Of a stretch of 64,000 nucleotides of DNA, positions 34,466 through 43,528 are shown one piece after another. Every line of letters begins with the position of its first letter. Position 1 is the stretch's first letter. This DNA comes from Thermoanaerobaculales bacterium (GTDB lineage Bacteria; Acidobacteriota; Thermoanaerobaculia; Thermoanaerobaculales; Sulfomarinibacteraceae), in NCBI GenBank assembly GCA_025456145.1, contig JALOLD010000016.1, positions 1-64,000 of the forward strand, written 5' to 3'. The notes beneath the pieces are model-generated. The model had not been told where the DNA came from. It saw nothing but the letters and a program-made list of their open reading frames with translations, and made no database searches. The position numbers and the translations under genes were made by a program.

Positions 34466-36040
34466 CTACCCGAACGTCCGTTCGGCAGCGAAGACGAACC
34501 TCCCGCCCCCAGCGAGCTTCGCCCGGTACATGGCGCGGTCGGCGGCCTCGATGAGCTGCGCCGGCGCCTCGCCGTCGATCGGGTGGAGGGCGACCCCGAT
34601 GCTCGCCGAAAGCTCGATGCGGCGGCTCTCGTGCTGGAAGCCGAAGCCGAAGGCCTCGAGGATCCTCGCGCCGACGACGTCGACGTCGCCACATCGATCG
34701 AGGGCCTCGAGGACCAGGATGAACTCGTCGCCGCCGTAGCGGGCGAGGGTGTCGACCTCTCGGGTGCAGACCTTGAGCCGCGCGGCTGCCTCGCGCAGGA
34801 CGCCGTCCCCCGCGGAATGGCCATAGCTGTCGTTGACGATCTTGAAGTCGTCGAGGTCGATGAACATCAGCGCGAGCATCAGGCCGGTCCGCTCGGCCCG
34901 GGCCATCGCCCGGGCGAGCTCGGTCTCGAGGGCCCGCCGGTTGAGCAGACCGGTCAGCGGATCGCGCAGCGAGAGAGCTCGAATCCTGTCCTCGGCCTCC
35001 TGCCGGCGAAGCTCTTGCTCGTCGACCAGGCGGTCGATGGCGCCGTTTTGGATGAGGTTGAGGATCGCGAAGACGACCAGCGTCGCGACGACCAGCAGGA
35101 TCTGGGCCTGGTGGAGCGAACCGCTTCGCGGCTGCACGAGGTCGATCGCGAGGTGGGAGACCGCGAAGCCGAGGGAGTAGACGAGCAGCGGCACGCCGCG
35201 CACCCGCTCGCGCTCCTCGGACGGCGGTTCGACCGCGGTCAGAGCGGGTGCGGTCACCCTCCACCGGCAGGTGGCGGTCAGGATGACCATTGGCAGGTAC
35301 CAGAGCAGATCCGCCGCCCGGGGCAGCGAGTCCGGCAGACGGTCGGCGATCCAGGCCAGGTCGAGCGAGTCAGTGACGACGACGAGCAGCGAGGCGGCGG
35401 CGAGCGCGACGATCGCGGCGCGCCATCTCCGGTCCTGCGCCCTCCCGAAGGCGGCGGCCAGGCGGATCGCCAGGTAGGCGTCGAGGATGATGTAGAAGCT
35501 GAAGGACGGGACCGCCGACAGATACTCGGCGGTACCGAGGGCGACGGGGAGCACCACGAAGTAGGCGAAGAAGCCACCGACGAAGAGAACCCTCCCGATG
35601 CTCGCGAGGATCCGGAGCCTCCTGGTCAGCAGCGGCTGGTCGCCCGCCCAGGCCTGGACGTCGATCGCTACGGCGAAGAGCAGGTAGTAGGCGAGGTAGA
35701 GCGCGTCGACGGCGACCCCCCAGCTCGCGCTTGCGGGGTCGGCGATGAACAGCGAGGTGGCCTCGCCGAGCATCCAGCAGGCGAGGGCGGCGCCGAGCAG
35801 CCGCCAGAAGGTGCGCTCCCACCCGCGAGCGAGACGGCCCGCCCCGTGGAGCAGCGCAGCGGCGGCCAGGGCGAGCAGCAGGATGGTCGACAGGGCGTTG
35901 GCGATGAGCTCGCGGACGGTCGGGTCGAGCCGGTCGATCCCGGGGACGGCGAGCAGGAACGCGGTGGTCAGCAGCAGCAGCGCCACCCACGGATCGAGCA
36001 CCAGGCGCAGCGCTGTCGATCGTCGATCCTGGGTGTCCAC
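34466..36040 (-). CDS. Membrane diguanylate cyclase (GGDEF)
   Basis: A 524-residue protein with about nine predicted membrane helices in residues 15-340, a short coiled coil (VDEQELRRQEAEDRIRAL), and a C-terminal GGDEF domain. Active site GGDEF occurs in TLARYGGDEFILVLE, and an RxxD inhibitory site (REVD) lies five residues before it, so it should make c-di-GMP with product inhibition. The start is uncertain: GTG at 36040 is used, with GGAGG 11 bases upstream; the frame stays open further upstream but without membrane sequence. It converges on the hydrolase gene. Confidence 0.88.
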   Translation of the reverse strand: MDTQDRRSTALRLVLDPWVALLLLTTAFLLAVPGIDRLDPTVRELIANALSTILLLALAAAALLHGAGRLARGWERTFWRLLGAALACWMLGEATSLFIADPASASWGVAVDALYLAYYLLFAVAIDVQAWAGDQPLLTRRLRILASIGRVLFVGGFFAYFVVLPVALGTAEYLSAVPSFSFYIILDAYLAIRLAAAFGRAQDRRWRAAIVALAAASLLVVVTDSLDLAWIADRLPDSLPRAADLLWYLPMVILTATCRWRVTAPALTAVEPPSEERERVRGVPLLVYSLGFAVSHLAIDLVQPRSGSLHQAQILLVVATLVVFAILNLIQNGAIDRLVDEQELRRQEAEDRIRALSLRDPLTGLLNRRALETELARAMARAERTGLMLALMFIDLDDFKIVNDSYGHSAGDGVLREAAARLKVCTREVDTLARYGGDEFILVLEALDRCGDVDVVGARILEAFGFGFQHESRRIELSASIGVALHPIDGEAPAQLIEAADRAMYRAKLAGGGRFVFAAERTFG

Positions 36041-36267
36041 GAACCCGTCAACCTCCGTTCGGCGTTGCCTGAGCTCGACGCAGCGCGGATAGCCGCGCCC
36101 GGGCGCTAGGTAGCTCCTAAGCAAATCCGGTACCCGGATCCTCGTCGGGGATCGAGGCCGGAGCTGTGCCGAACCGGAGCACCGCGGCTCGGTGGCGCGA
36201 AACGTCGAGCCCGGCGACCGCGGTACACTGCCGGCAAGCACGGTGCACGAACGGTCGGGAGGTCGCG

Positions 36268-37539
36268 ATGTACGACTTCATGCTCGACGACGAGGGGCGG
36301 GCGGTGCGCGACGAGCTGCGCAGCCTGGTGCGGACCGAGGTCGACCCGGAGTACCTGCGGCGGATGGACCGCGACGAGATCCTCTTCCCCCGCGAGCTCT
36401 TCGAGACCTTTGCCCGCCACCGCACGCTGGGTCTGCGGTTTCCCGAGGAGCACGGCGGCCGCGGTCTGTCGTGGGTCGCCGAGTGCGCCGCGATGGAGGA
36501 GGTCGGGGTCCTCGGCACCGCCGCCGGCTGCTGCTTTGTCATGCCGTCGATCGTCGGTGAGGCGCTTTCCACCTTCGGCACCGACGAGCAGAAGCACCGC
36601 TACCTCGCCCCGATGCTCGCTGGCGAAAAGGTGGCGGCGGAGGCCCTGACCGAGCCGCGCGGCGGCTCGGACTTCTTCGGCGCCTCGAGCCGCGCCGAGG
36701 ACCGCGGCGACCACTTCGTGGTGCGCGGGATGAAGCGGTTCATCGTCGGCGCCGAGGGCGCCGACTTCTTCCTCGCCTATGTCCGGACCGACCACGACCC
36801 CGAGGCGCGACCCGACCGGCGGATCAGCGCGATGCTCATCGATCGCGGGCCGGGGGTCGAGGTCAAGTACCTCTACGGTCTCATGGGCACCCGCGGCGGC
36901 GGCACCGGGAGGGTGGTCTTCCGCGATGTCGTGGTCCCCAAGGCGAACCTGATCGGCGAGCTGCACGGCGGCGCCGAGGTCTTCAACACGATGATGGTGC
37001 CCGAGCGGCTGTGCAGCGCGGCGCCGATCCTCGGCGGGATGAAGGGCTGCCTCGACGTGGCGATGAAGTACGCGAGCCGGCGCAAGGCCTTCGGCCGGCC
37101 GATCCGCGCCTTCCAGGCGGTGAGCTTCATGGTGGCCGACGCCCAGACCAGGCTCGACCAGTCGCGGGCCATGGTCTACCTGGCGGCGCGGGCCGCCGAC
37201 GCCGGCGCGCCGAACCTCCGGCGGATCGTCTCCGAGACCAAGAAGGCGGTGACCGACGCCGGCTGGGAGGTCGCCAACCTGGCGATGCAGATCACCGGCG
37301 GGATCGGCTACACCGACGTCTACCCGATCGAGCGCGCGGTACGCGACCTCCGCCTCGCCCAGATCTGGACCGGGACCAACGAGATCATGAGCGCCCTCAT
37401 CCAGCACGAGGCGTTCGCCGAGGCGGCCGCCGAGGCCGGGACCTATCGCGACTTCGAGCTCGACGCGATGCACGCCGACGCCAGCGAGAAGATCTACGAC
37501 GACGACGACATGTGGCGGGTCTACGACAGCGGCGTCTGA
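36268..37539 (+). CDS. Acyl-CoA dehydrogenase
   Basis: A 423-residue flavoprotein starts behind GGGAGGTCGCG. Features are LGLRFPEEHGGRGLSW, the FAD/substrate segment AEALTEPRGGSDFFG, VRGMKRFIVGAEGADFFLAY, RRKAFGRPIRAFQAV and the C-terminal QITGGIGYTDVYPIERAVRD with IWTGTNEIMSALIQHE. It introduces the trans-2 double bond in acyl-CoA catabolism. It stands alone, about 29 kb from the other ACAD gene and not closely similar to it, so a different chain length or branched substrate is likely. Confidence 0.93.
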   Translation: MYDFMLDDEGRAVRDELRSLVRTEVDPEYLRRMDRDEILFPRELFETFARHRTLGLRFPEEHGGRGLSWVAECAAMEEVGVLGTAAGCCFVMPSIVGEALSTFGTDEQKHRYLAPMLAGEKVAAEALTEPRGGSDFFGASSRAEDRGDHFVVRGMKRFIVGAEGADFFLAYVRTDHDPEARPDRRISAMLIDRGPGVEVKYLYGLMGTRGGGTGRVVFRDVVVPKANLIGELHGGAEVFNTMMVPERLCSAAPILGGMKGCLDVAMKYASRRKAFGRPIRAFQAVSFMVADAQTRLDQSRAMVYLAARAADAGAPNLRRIVSETKKAVTDAGWEVANLAMQITGGIGYTDVYPIERAVRDLRLAQIWTGTNEIMSALIQHEAFAEAAAEAGTYRDFELDAMHADASEKIYDDDDMWRVYDSGV

Positions 37540-37670
37540 CCGGCGCCGCATCTTCCCGACATCGTCACCCAGCCACCGCTTTCTTGGGCCCCTCGAGACG
37601 GGCGTCCGGGTCCTGGAAGAAAGCAGCCCACCTCGAGAGTTGGCCTCGACGACCGCTCACGGAGGTGTCC

Positions 37671-38987
37671 ATGCTGCGACCCGCCCTAGCCCGGACTGTT
37701 CATGAGCTGTCTGCTGCGGCCGACGATGCATCCGCGTCAGCCGCGTTTTCTCACCTCGGGGTGCTCGACGTACCGTCAAGTACGCCTCCGCGCTCCGAGG
37801 TGAGGAAACACGACCGCCATCGGCGCCTCGTTGCCCTCGCGACGAAGCCTCGTGAACACTCCGGGCTGGCTCTCGGTCTCGTGTGGTTGCTTTCGATCGC
37901 GAGCCCTGCCGGCGCCTGGGAGGTCATCGACCTCTCCTCGGCCATCCCCGGCGTGACCGATGCGGCGGCTTTCGACATCAGCCCCGGGGGCACGGTCGTC
38001 GGCGCCGTCCGAGTCGCCGGCGGCGAGGAGATGGTCGCCCGCTGGTCGGCAGTGGGTGCGGAGACCCTCGACTCGCCCTACGGAGCGGAGTACGCCCAAG
38101 CGATCAGCGAGGACGGTGTCATCGTCGGTACGTTTTCGGGCACCGGGACCGGGTGGTTCTTCCTCGACGGGACCTTCGACTGCATCCCGTTGCCCGACCC
38201 GTGCGGATCGTTCAACAACATCTGGCGGGCCTCGTCCGGCACGGATATCAACATCCACAACGTCTTCACCGGTGCGATCAGCCCGGCCGCCGGTCAGCCG
38301 GCCGACGACCCGATCGAGGCCTACCTCGGCAGCATCGCGCCGGACGGCTCGGTGGTGATCCATCGCCTCGGGGACTACCTGGGCTTCGACACCACCGGGT
38401 ACGGTCTGAACGACCACGGGGCGGTGGTTGGCGTCTCCCGGGTCGGGGATGTCTATGTGCCTCTGGTGTTTCGCGGGGGTGAGGTGCTCGAGCTGCCGGC
38501 CCTCGGGGGTGACTACAACTGGGCGGAGGCGATCAACAACGACGGCATGGCGGTGGGCATCGCCTCGGAGCCGCTCCTCGGGCCCTGGCCCTACGACGCC
38601 CAGGCCGTGCTCTGGGACACCAGCGTCGCGCCCTTCACCGTAACCCCTCTCGGCAAGCTGGCCGGGCACAGGCTCTCCCGGGCGCTCGGTGTCAACAGCT
38701 CGGGGCTGGTGGTCGGTTTCTCCGTCGACGCGAGCTTCTCCGACCAACGGGCGGTGGCCTGGATCGACGGGAGCATCGTCGACCTCAACGAGTCGCTGCC
38801 GCCGACCAGCGACTGGGTTCTCGAGGTCGCCACGGCGGTCAACGACGCCGGGGAGATCGTCGGCTATGGCCGGCGGGTGTCGGAGGTCGGCCGGCGTGCG
38901 TTCCTTATGCGAATCCCGTTGCTCTTCGGCTCCGACTTCGAGGAAGGCCACCCCGGCACGTGGTCCTCGGTCTCCGGCGGGCTCTGA
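37671..38987 (+). CDS. Exported HAF-repeat protein with long N-terminal extension and C-terminal tag
   Basis: A 438-residue protein starts behind GGAGGTGTCC. The hydrophobic signal-like core (LALGLVWLLSIASPAGA) begins only near residue 67, after a polar arginine-rich stretch. That stretch is encoded by a hairpin repeat, so the true export signal may start at an internal codon. The mature part has HAF-type beta repeats (YAQAISEDGVIVGTFSG, GYGLNDHGAVVGVSR, AEAINNDGMAVGIAS). The end LFGSDFEEGHPGTWSS is a tag copy. HAF proteins are extracellular and mostly uncharacterised. Confidence 0.8.
   Translation: MLRPALARTVHELSAAADDASASAAFSHLGVLDVPSSTPPRSEVRKHDRHRRLVALATKPREHSGLALGLVWLLSIASPAGAWEVIDLSSAIPGVTDAAAFDISPGGTVVGAVRVAGGEEMVARWSAVGAETLDSPYGAEYAQAISEDGVIVGTFSGTGTGWFFLDGTFDCIPLPDPCGSFNNIWRASSGTDINIHNVFTGAISPAAGQPADDPIEAYLGSIAPDGSVVIHRLGDYLGFDTTGYGLNDHGAVVGVSRVGDVYVPLVFRGGEVLELPALGGDYNWAEAINNDGMAVGIASEPLLGPWPYDAQAVLWDTSVAPFTVTPLGKLAGHRLSRALGVNSSGLVVGFSVDASFSDQRAVAWIDGSIVDLNESLPPTSDWVLEVATAVNDAGEIVGYGRRVSEVGRRAFLMRIPLLFGSDFEEGHPGTWSSVSGGL
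37746..37808. repeat. Inverted-repeat element at the 5' end of the HAF gene
   Basis: TTTTCTCACCTCGG (37746-37759) and CCGAGGTGAGGAAA (37795-37808) pair with one mismatch around a 35-base centre that itself holds two GTAC boxes. Downstream at 37849-37870 is CTCGTGAACACTCCGGGCTG, shared with 49168-49188. This looks like a dispersed REP-like element inside coding sequence. Confidence 0.6.
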
Positions 38988-39275
38988 GCCTCGTCTCCGA
39001 GGGGACACCACCTCGAAGCCCGGAGGTGGAGCCCTCCGGACCGTGGCGCCCTCGATGCCGCGACCCCAAGACGCGGTGCCGCCGACGACTCCGCTCGCGC
39101 CCAGGGTTCCGGGCGGATGGTACCGGACGGCGCGGACGGCGATCCTGAGACGCGTGCTAGCATGCCGATGAGATCGCCGGGGGTGGGGCGCGGCCGTTCG
39201 GCCGGGCGGTGTCGGTCGGCAGGGCGGACATCACGGACCCCGGGGCGGCGCGGAGGCCGCCGGGAGGAGGAGCCG

Positions 39276-39839
39276 ATGAAGCGTCGCGTTCTTGGGCTGC
39301 TTCTGATGGCCGCACTGAGCTCGCCCGCCCTGGCGCTCGAGCTGGTCGCCAACGGCGGGTTCGAGAGCGATCTGCCGCCCGCCTGGCAGACCGAGCTCGT
39401 CGGCGCCGCGACGGTCGTCAACCGCGCCGCCGGGTATGACCCCGATCCCGACTACGAGGTCCTGGCCGAGAAGGGGACCGGCGACGGGTACGCGAGGGTC
39501 AACCAAACCGTCGTCATCCCGGCGCTGGACCTCGAGTTCTCGGTCAACCTCAGGGTGCAGGCGGCGTCGTCGAGCGGTCCGTGGGCCGCGGCCGGCGTCG
39601 CCCTCCACTACGAGAACCACCTCGGCGACCTGCTCGGGACGACGATGATCGTCGGGCGGACCGCGGACTGCCCGTGGATCGACCACGACACGCTGCACCT
39701 GATCCCGGCGCCCGACGAGGAGTGGCACGGCTACTCCTTCAACGTCCTCGACGAGCTGGCCAACCTTCCCGGGGTCGAGCTGCCGGCGATCCGGAAGATC
39801 CGGATCAGTCTGTTCGGTCAGGTCGGCGGCGACTGTTGA
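39276..39839 (+). CDS. Secreted beta protein, N-terminal part, ended by in-frame TGA
   Basis: A 187-residue frame starts behind GGGAGGAGGAGCCG with a signal peptide ending PALA. The mature part resembles a carbohydrate-binding jelly roll (LVANGGFESDLPPAWQ, ISLFGQVGGDC). It stops at TGA 39837-39839, but the same frame continues without another stop through GATELAKVFADDVSLTFTST and on to 40937. The typical end of such a domain (VFADDVSLTF) is therefore after the TGA, so the gene is one unit interrupted at codon 188. Nonsense mutation, sequencing error or readthrough are possible. Confidence 0.75.
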   Translation: MKRRVLGLLLMAALSSPALALELVANGGFESDLPPAWQTELVGAATVVNRAAGYDPDPDYEVLAEKGTGDGYARVNQTVVIPALDLEFSVNLRVQAASSSGPWAAAGVALHYENHLGDLLGTTMIVGRTADCPWIDHDTLHLIPAPDEEWHGYSFNVLDELANLPGVELPAIRKIRISLFGQVGGDC

Positions 39840-39853
39840 GGGGCGACCGAGCT

Positions 39854-39869
39854 GGCGAAGGTCTTCGCC
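39854..39869 (+). other. Hairpin with GGTC loop 14 nt after the in-frame TGA
   Basis: GGCGAA-GGTC-TTCGCC forms a perfect 6-bp stem with a GGTC loop. Position and loop recall the bacterial SECIS of fdhF, which has a GGUC apical loop shortly after its UGA. It could also be a chance product of the codons for LAKVFA. Confidence 0.35.
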
Positions 39870-39905
39870 GACGACGTCTCCCTCACCTTCACCTCGACCG
39901 AGCCG

Positions 39906-40937
39906 GTGGTCGTCGCCGTCGACCATCTGATCGTGGACTACGGCAGCCAGGCCAACGGCCGTCCGGACCCCGGCGAGACCGTCGACCTCATCGTGAGCCT
40001 CAAGAACTTCGGACCGGAGGCGACCGGCGTCACGGTCACCATCGACACCACCGATCCAAACCTCACCATCGTCGACGGCAGCACGGAGCTCGGCGTCATT
40101 CCCTCAGGGGCGGTGGTCGACAACGGCGCCGACCCGTTCTCGGTGGACATCGCGGCCGGCGCGCCGAACGGCCACGTCGTCTCGCTCGAGGTGCGGGCCG
40201 TCTTCAGCGGCGGCGAAACCCTGTCTGACATCGTGCTCTTCATCGGGCAGTACGACTTTCTCGTCTGGGACCCGACCCCGGACCAGTCGAGCGGACCGGT
40301 GATCGCCGCGACCCTCGAGGGTCTGGGCTATCTGGGACGGGCGAGGGAGACGCTCCCCCTCGACCGTCTGGACGACTACGCGACCCTCTGGGTGAGCGTC
40401 GGCGTGTTCCCGGACAACTACGTCGTCGACAGCGCCGGCGCCGAGGGTCCGGCGATCGTCGACTACCTGGCGGGCGGTGGCGCCGTCTACCTCGAGGGCG
40501 GCGACGTCTGGGCCTACGACTCCCAGTACGGCGGCTTCGACTTCCGCCCGCACTTCGGGATCAGCGCGACCCAGGACGGCACCGCCGACCTGGCCCGCGT
40601 CGTCGGCGTCGCCGGCCAGCTCAGCGAGGGGATGGACTTTCCGTACACCGGGGAGAACTCGTTCATCGACCACCTCGACCCGATCGCCCACGGCTCGGCC
40701 CTGCTGCGGAACAGCTCGCCGGTCTACGGCTGCGGGGTTGCCGGCGATGCCGGCGTCTACCGCACCATCGGGACCTCCTTCGAGCTCGGCGGTCTGGTCG
40801 ATGGCGCCGCGCCCTCGACCAGGGCGGCCCTGGTCGGCGCGATCATGGACTTCTTCGGCCTCGCCCCCGAGGACGTGCTCTTCGCCGACGGCTTCGAGTG
40901 CGGCGCCTGCACCGCGTGGTCCCTCACCCAGCCGTGA
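39906..40937 (+). CDS. Secreted beta protein, C-terminal part, with tag
   Basis: This is the in-frame continuation of the gene at 39276; the GTG at 39906 is only the first possible restart and has no good ribosome binding site or signal peptide. It encodes an Ig-like domain (DYGSQANGRPDPGETVDLIVSLKNFG in pieces), then an alpha/beta region (YDFLVWDPTPDQSSGPVIAA, AIVDYLAGGGAVYLEGGDVW) of ThuA or gamma-peptidase-like look, and ends LFADGFECGACTAWSLTQP. The tag shows the full-length protein belonged to the tagged exported set. If not expressed by readthrough it is a pseudogene fragment. Confidence 0.7.
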   Translation: MVVAVDHLIVDYGSQANGRPDPGETVDLIVSLKNFGPEATGVTVTIDTTDPNLTIVDGSTELGVIPSGAVVDNGADPFSVDIAAGAPNGHVVSLEVRAVFSGGETLSDIVLFIGQYDFLVWDPTPDQSSGPVIAATLEGLGYLGRARETLPLDRLDDYATLWVSVGVFPDNYVVDSAGAEGPAIVDYLAGGGAVYLEGGDVWAYDSQYGGFDFRPHFGISATQDGTADLARVVGVAGQLSEGMDFPYTGENSFIDHLDPIAHGSALLRNSSPVYGCGVAGDAGVYRTIGTSFELGGLVDGAAPSTRAALVGAIMDFFGLAPEDVLFADGFECGACTAWSLTQP

Positions 40938-41098
40938 CCTTTCGGCGGGTCTCGGCGAGCGGGCAAGGCGGCGGCCGCCCGACGTCGCGGCGGCCGCCTC
41001 GGGCGGCTCCCTCGCGACGAGCCGATGGAGGCGGGTGAAATGGCCCCGATTCCGGCGCGGTTCCCCGAGAGACGCTGTCGCGTCGGAAAGGTCGTCCC

Positions 41099-41689
41099 AT
41101 GAGCCTCCTGCGATGGACGGTGCTCGTCCCGCTGCTGATCGCCGGCGCCGCCTGCGGGGCCGATCGCCCTTCCTCCGAGCGCCCGACCGCCGAGCCCCCG
41201 ACGGCCCAGGCCGCCGGTGACCGGGCGCCTGGGGAGACCCTCGCGCTGCCCGGCGCGGCCGTCGACCGGCCGGCCGGCTGGGTCTTCCGTGCGCCGACCT
41301 CGTCGATGCGGCTCGCCGAGGCCGATGTCCCGGGCCCCGGCGGCCCCGCCCTGCTGACCGTCTTCTTCTTCGGGGCGGGGGGCGGTGGCGGCGCCGAGGC
41401 CAACCTCGAGCGCTGGGCCGGCCAGATCGAGGCCGATCCGGGCGCCGGGCAGGAGCGCGCCACCTTCGAGGTGGACGGCTACACCGTGTCGACCATCGCC
41501 GTGTCCGGCACCCTCCTGCCGAGCCGGATGGGCGGCGGGCCGACCGAGCCCACCCCGGGGTCGCGGCTCCTCGGCGCGGTCGTCGAGGGCCCCGGCGGCC
41601 CGTGGTTCTTCAAGATCACCGGCCCCGCGGCGACGGTGACCGCCGCGGCTCCCGCCTTCGACGCCATGCTGCGTTCGGTCCGGCCGTAG
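41099..41689 (+). CDS. Lipoprotein of unknown function
   Basis: A 196-residue lipoprotein with lipobox AGAACG. A low-complexity linker (SSERPTAEPPTAQAAG) leads to a domain with WVFRAPTSSMRLAEADVPG, LLTVFFFGAGGGGGAEANLERWAGQ in pieces and GGPWFFKITGPAATV. The pattern resembles small periplasmic proteins annotated only as hypothetical. Gene neighbours give no functional hint. Confidence 0.78.
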   Translation: MSLLRWTVLVPLLIAGAACGADRPSSERPTAEPPTAQAAGDRAPGETLALPGAAVDRPAGWVFRAPTSSMRLAEADVPGPGGPALLTVFFFGAGGGGGAEANLERWAGQIEADPGAGQERATFEVDGYTVSTIAVSGTLLPSRMGGGPTEPTPGSRLLGAVVEGPGGPWFFKITGPAATVTAAAPAFDAMLRSVRP

Positions 41690-41831
41690 CCCGGAGCCGG
41701 TCGACGAGGGAGCGGCCCGGCGCGGTCCGCCGGTGGCCCGCTCGCGGAGAACGGGCGAGCCGCGCCGGACGTGGCGGCGGTCACCTCCGACCTTGCCGGG
41801 AGCGGATAGCGTGGTCTCGAGGAGCACGATC

Positions 41832-43298
41832 ATGATCAGGCGATGGCTGGCGATGGCGGTGGCGGTCGGGCTGGTCGCCGTGGCGACGGCGCCCGCGGTC
41901 TCCCAGGAGCTGATCTTCGCCGACGGCTTCGGCGGCGGCGATCTCTGGGGGTGGGACCGCTTCGACGGCGGGACGCCGGTGGTCGGTCCCTGCCCGTGCG
42001 AGCCGGGCAACACCGGCAGCGAGTTCTTCGTCGACCCGGTCAACGGCTCGGATGTCACCGGCGACGGGAGCGCTGCGAACCCCTGGGCCTCGATCCAGCA
42101 CGTGGTCGACAACCGGGTCGACTGCACCGACCGCTACGGGACCCCGCTCAACCCCGGCGCCCCGATCCGGGGCGGTGACGCCATCGTCCTGGTCGGCGCC
42201 ACCGGTCACGACCCGCACCTCGAGATCACCGGCTGTTACAACTCCGCGTGGGTCACCATCCGCGCCCAGGTCGCTCACCAACCGGTGCTCGCCTCGGTCC
42301 ACTTTCGCGGCTCGGAGCTCTGGCGGCTCGACGGCTTGAGCTTCGTCAACGACGCCCAGGGCATCATGGTGCGGGTCGAGGACCACGGCACCCAGGGACC
42401 GGCGCGCAGCATCGCGATCGTCAACTGCCGTCTGACCTCGGGCGAGCTGCCGACCATCCCCGACTGGGTCGACCACGTCTCCGACGGCTTCCGTCTCTAC
42501 ACCTCGAGCGGGCCGCTGACCGTCCGCTGCAACCACCTGGTCAACGTCGCCATGGGTTTCGTGGTCGGTTCCGACAACGTCGACGTCATCGGCAACACCG
42601 TCGAGTACTTCTCGCGCGACGGCATCGCCACCGGGGGCCACCACAACCGGTTCGTCGGCAACACCATCTACGACTCGGTCAAGCTCGGCGACGGCCACCA
42701 CGACGACTTCTTCCAGAGCCACATGGGCGCCAACCCCGACACCTCCTCCGACGTGCTGATCACCGGCAACCGGTTCGTCAACCGCTACGGGCCCGGCCAG
42801 CCCGCCGACTCGCTCGGGCCGACCCAGTGCCTGAGCGGGTTCGAGGACGGTCCGAAGACCCGGCTGACGATCACCAACAACCTCTGCAAGGGCGACCACT
42901 GGCACGGCATCACCTGGTACGACACCAACGACTCGGTGATCGTCAACAACACCGCGGTGGGCGGCTCGGACTACCCCGGCCTTCCCCCGGGTTCCGCGAG
43001 CTGGCCCGACTACTCGTGGATCAGCATCCAGGGGACCGGCAACACCGTCCGCAACAACCTCACGACGCGCAACCTCTCGGGCGGCGACCACAACCTCGAG
43101 GTCCAGCCCGGCGAGACCGGTCTCTACTTCGTCGACTGGCTCGCCCTCGACCTCCGCCTCGCCCCGGGCTCGCCGGCGATCGACGCCGGCAACCCCGACG
43201 GCGCGACCACCCACGACATCGACGGCGCCCCGCGCGACGCGCTCCCCGACGTCGGCGCCTACGAGGCGCAAGCCGCCGCGAGCACCGGGCCTCCGTGA
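41832..43298 (+). CDS. Secreted right-handed beta-helix protein with tag-like motif at the mature N terminus
   Basis: A 488-residue exported protein starts behind GGAGCACGATC. Right after the signal peptide (cleavage near PAVSQ) comes LIFADGFGGGDLWGWD, which has the tag consensus but at the N terminus. Then EFFVDPVNGSDVTGDGSAANPWASIQ in two pieces marks a DUF1565-like parallel beta-helix start, followed by helix rungs (VDVIGNTVEYFSRDGIATGG, NRFVGNTIYD, RLTITNNLCKGDHWHGITWY). It ends LDLRLAPGSPAIDAGNPDGA and VGAYEAQ, common endings of such helices. It may be a polysaccharide lyase-like or surface protein. Confidence 0.88.
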   Translation: MIRRWLAMAVAVGLVAVATAPAVSQELIFADGFGGGDLWGWDRFDGGTPVVGPCPCEPGNTGSEFFVDPVNGSDVTGDGSAANPWASIQHVVDNRVDCTDRYGTPLNPGAPIRGGDAIVLVGATGHDPHLEITGCYNSAWVTIRAQVAHQPVLASVHFRGSELWRLDGLSFVNDAQGIMVRVEDHGTQGPARSIAIVNCRLTSGELPTIPDWVDHVSDGFRLYTSSGPLTVRCNHLVNVAMGFVVGSDNVDVIGNTVEYFSRDGIATGGHHNRFVGNTIYDSVKLGDGHHDDFFQSHMGANPDTSSDVLITGNRFVNRYGPGQPADSLGPTQCLSGFEDGPKTRLTITNNLCKGDHWHGITWYDTNDSVIVNNTAVGGSDYPGLPPGSASWPDYSWISIQGTGNTVRNNLTTRNLSGGDHNLEVQPGETGLYFVDWLALDLRLAPGSPAIDAGNPDGATTHDIDGAPRDALPDVGAYEAQAAASTGPP

Positions 43299-43528
43299 CC
43301 GAGCCAACGGAGTCCGCACATCACCCCTCGCTCCATCGCAGGTGAAGGCAGGACGACTCGACAGGTTGCGGATGGGTGCTGCCGATCACGACCTCACCGC
43401 CGGAGTCGATGACCCATCCTTTAGGACGACGTGATCGGTGGCACCCCCACGATGCGTTGGCGAGGCCCGATCTCCGGTATCATTGGCCCAAGTTCCCCGG
43501 TCCGGTTTTCGCCTGAAAGAGGTTCCCG

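Noticed and set aside
39837-39839. TGA reassigned to an amino acid genome-wide
   Set aside because: TGA is the stop of many intact genes in the window, including those ending at 177, 4419 and 10857, so the standard code holds.
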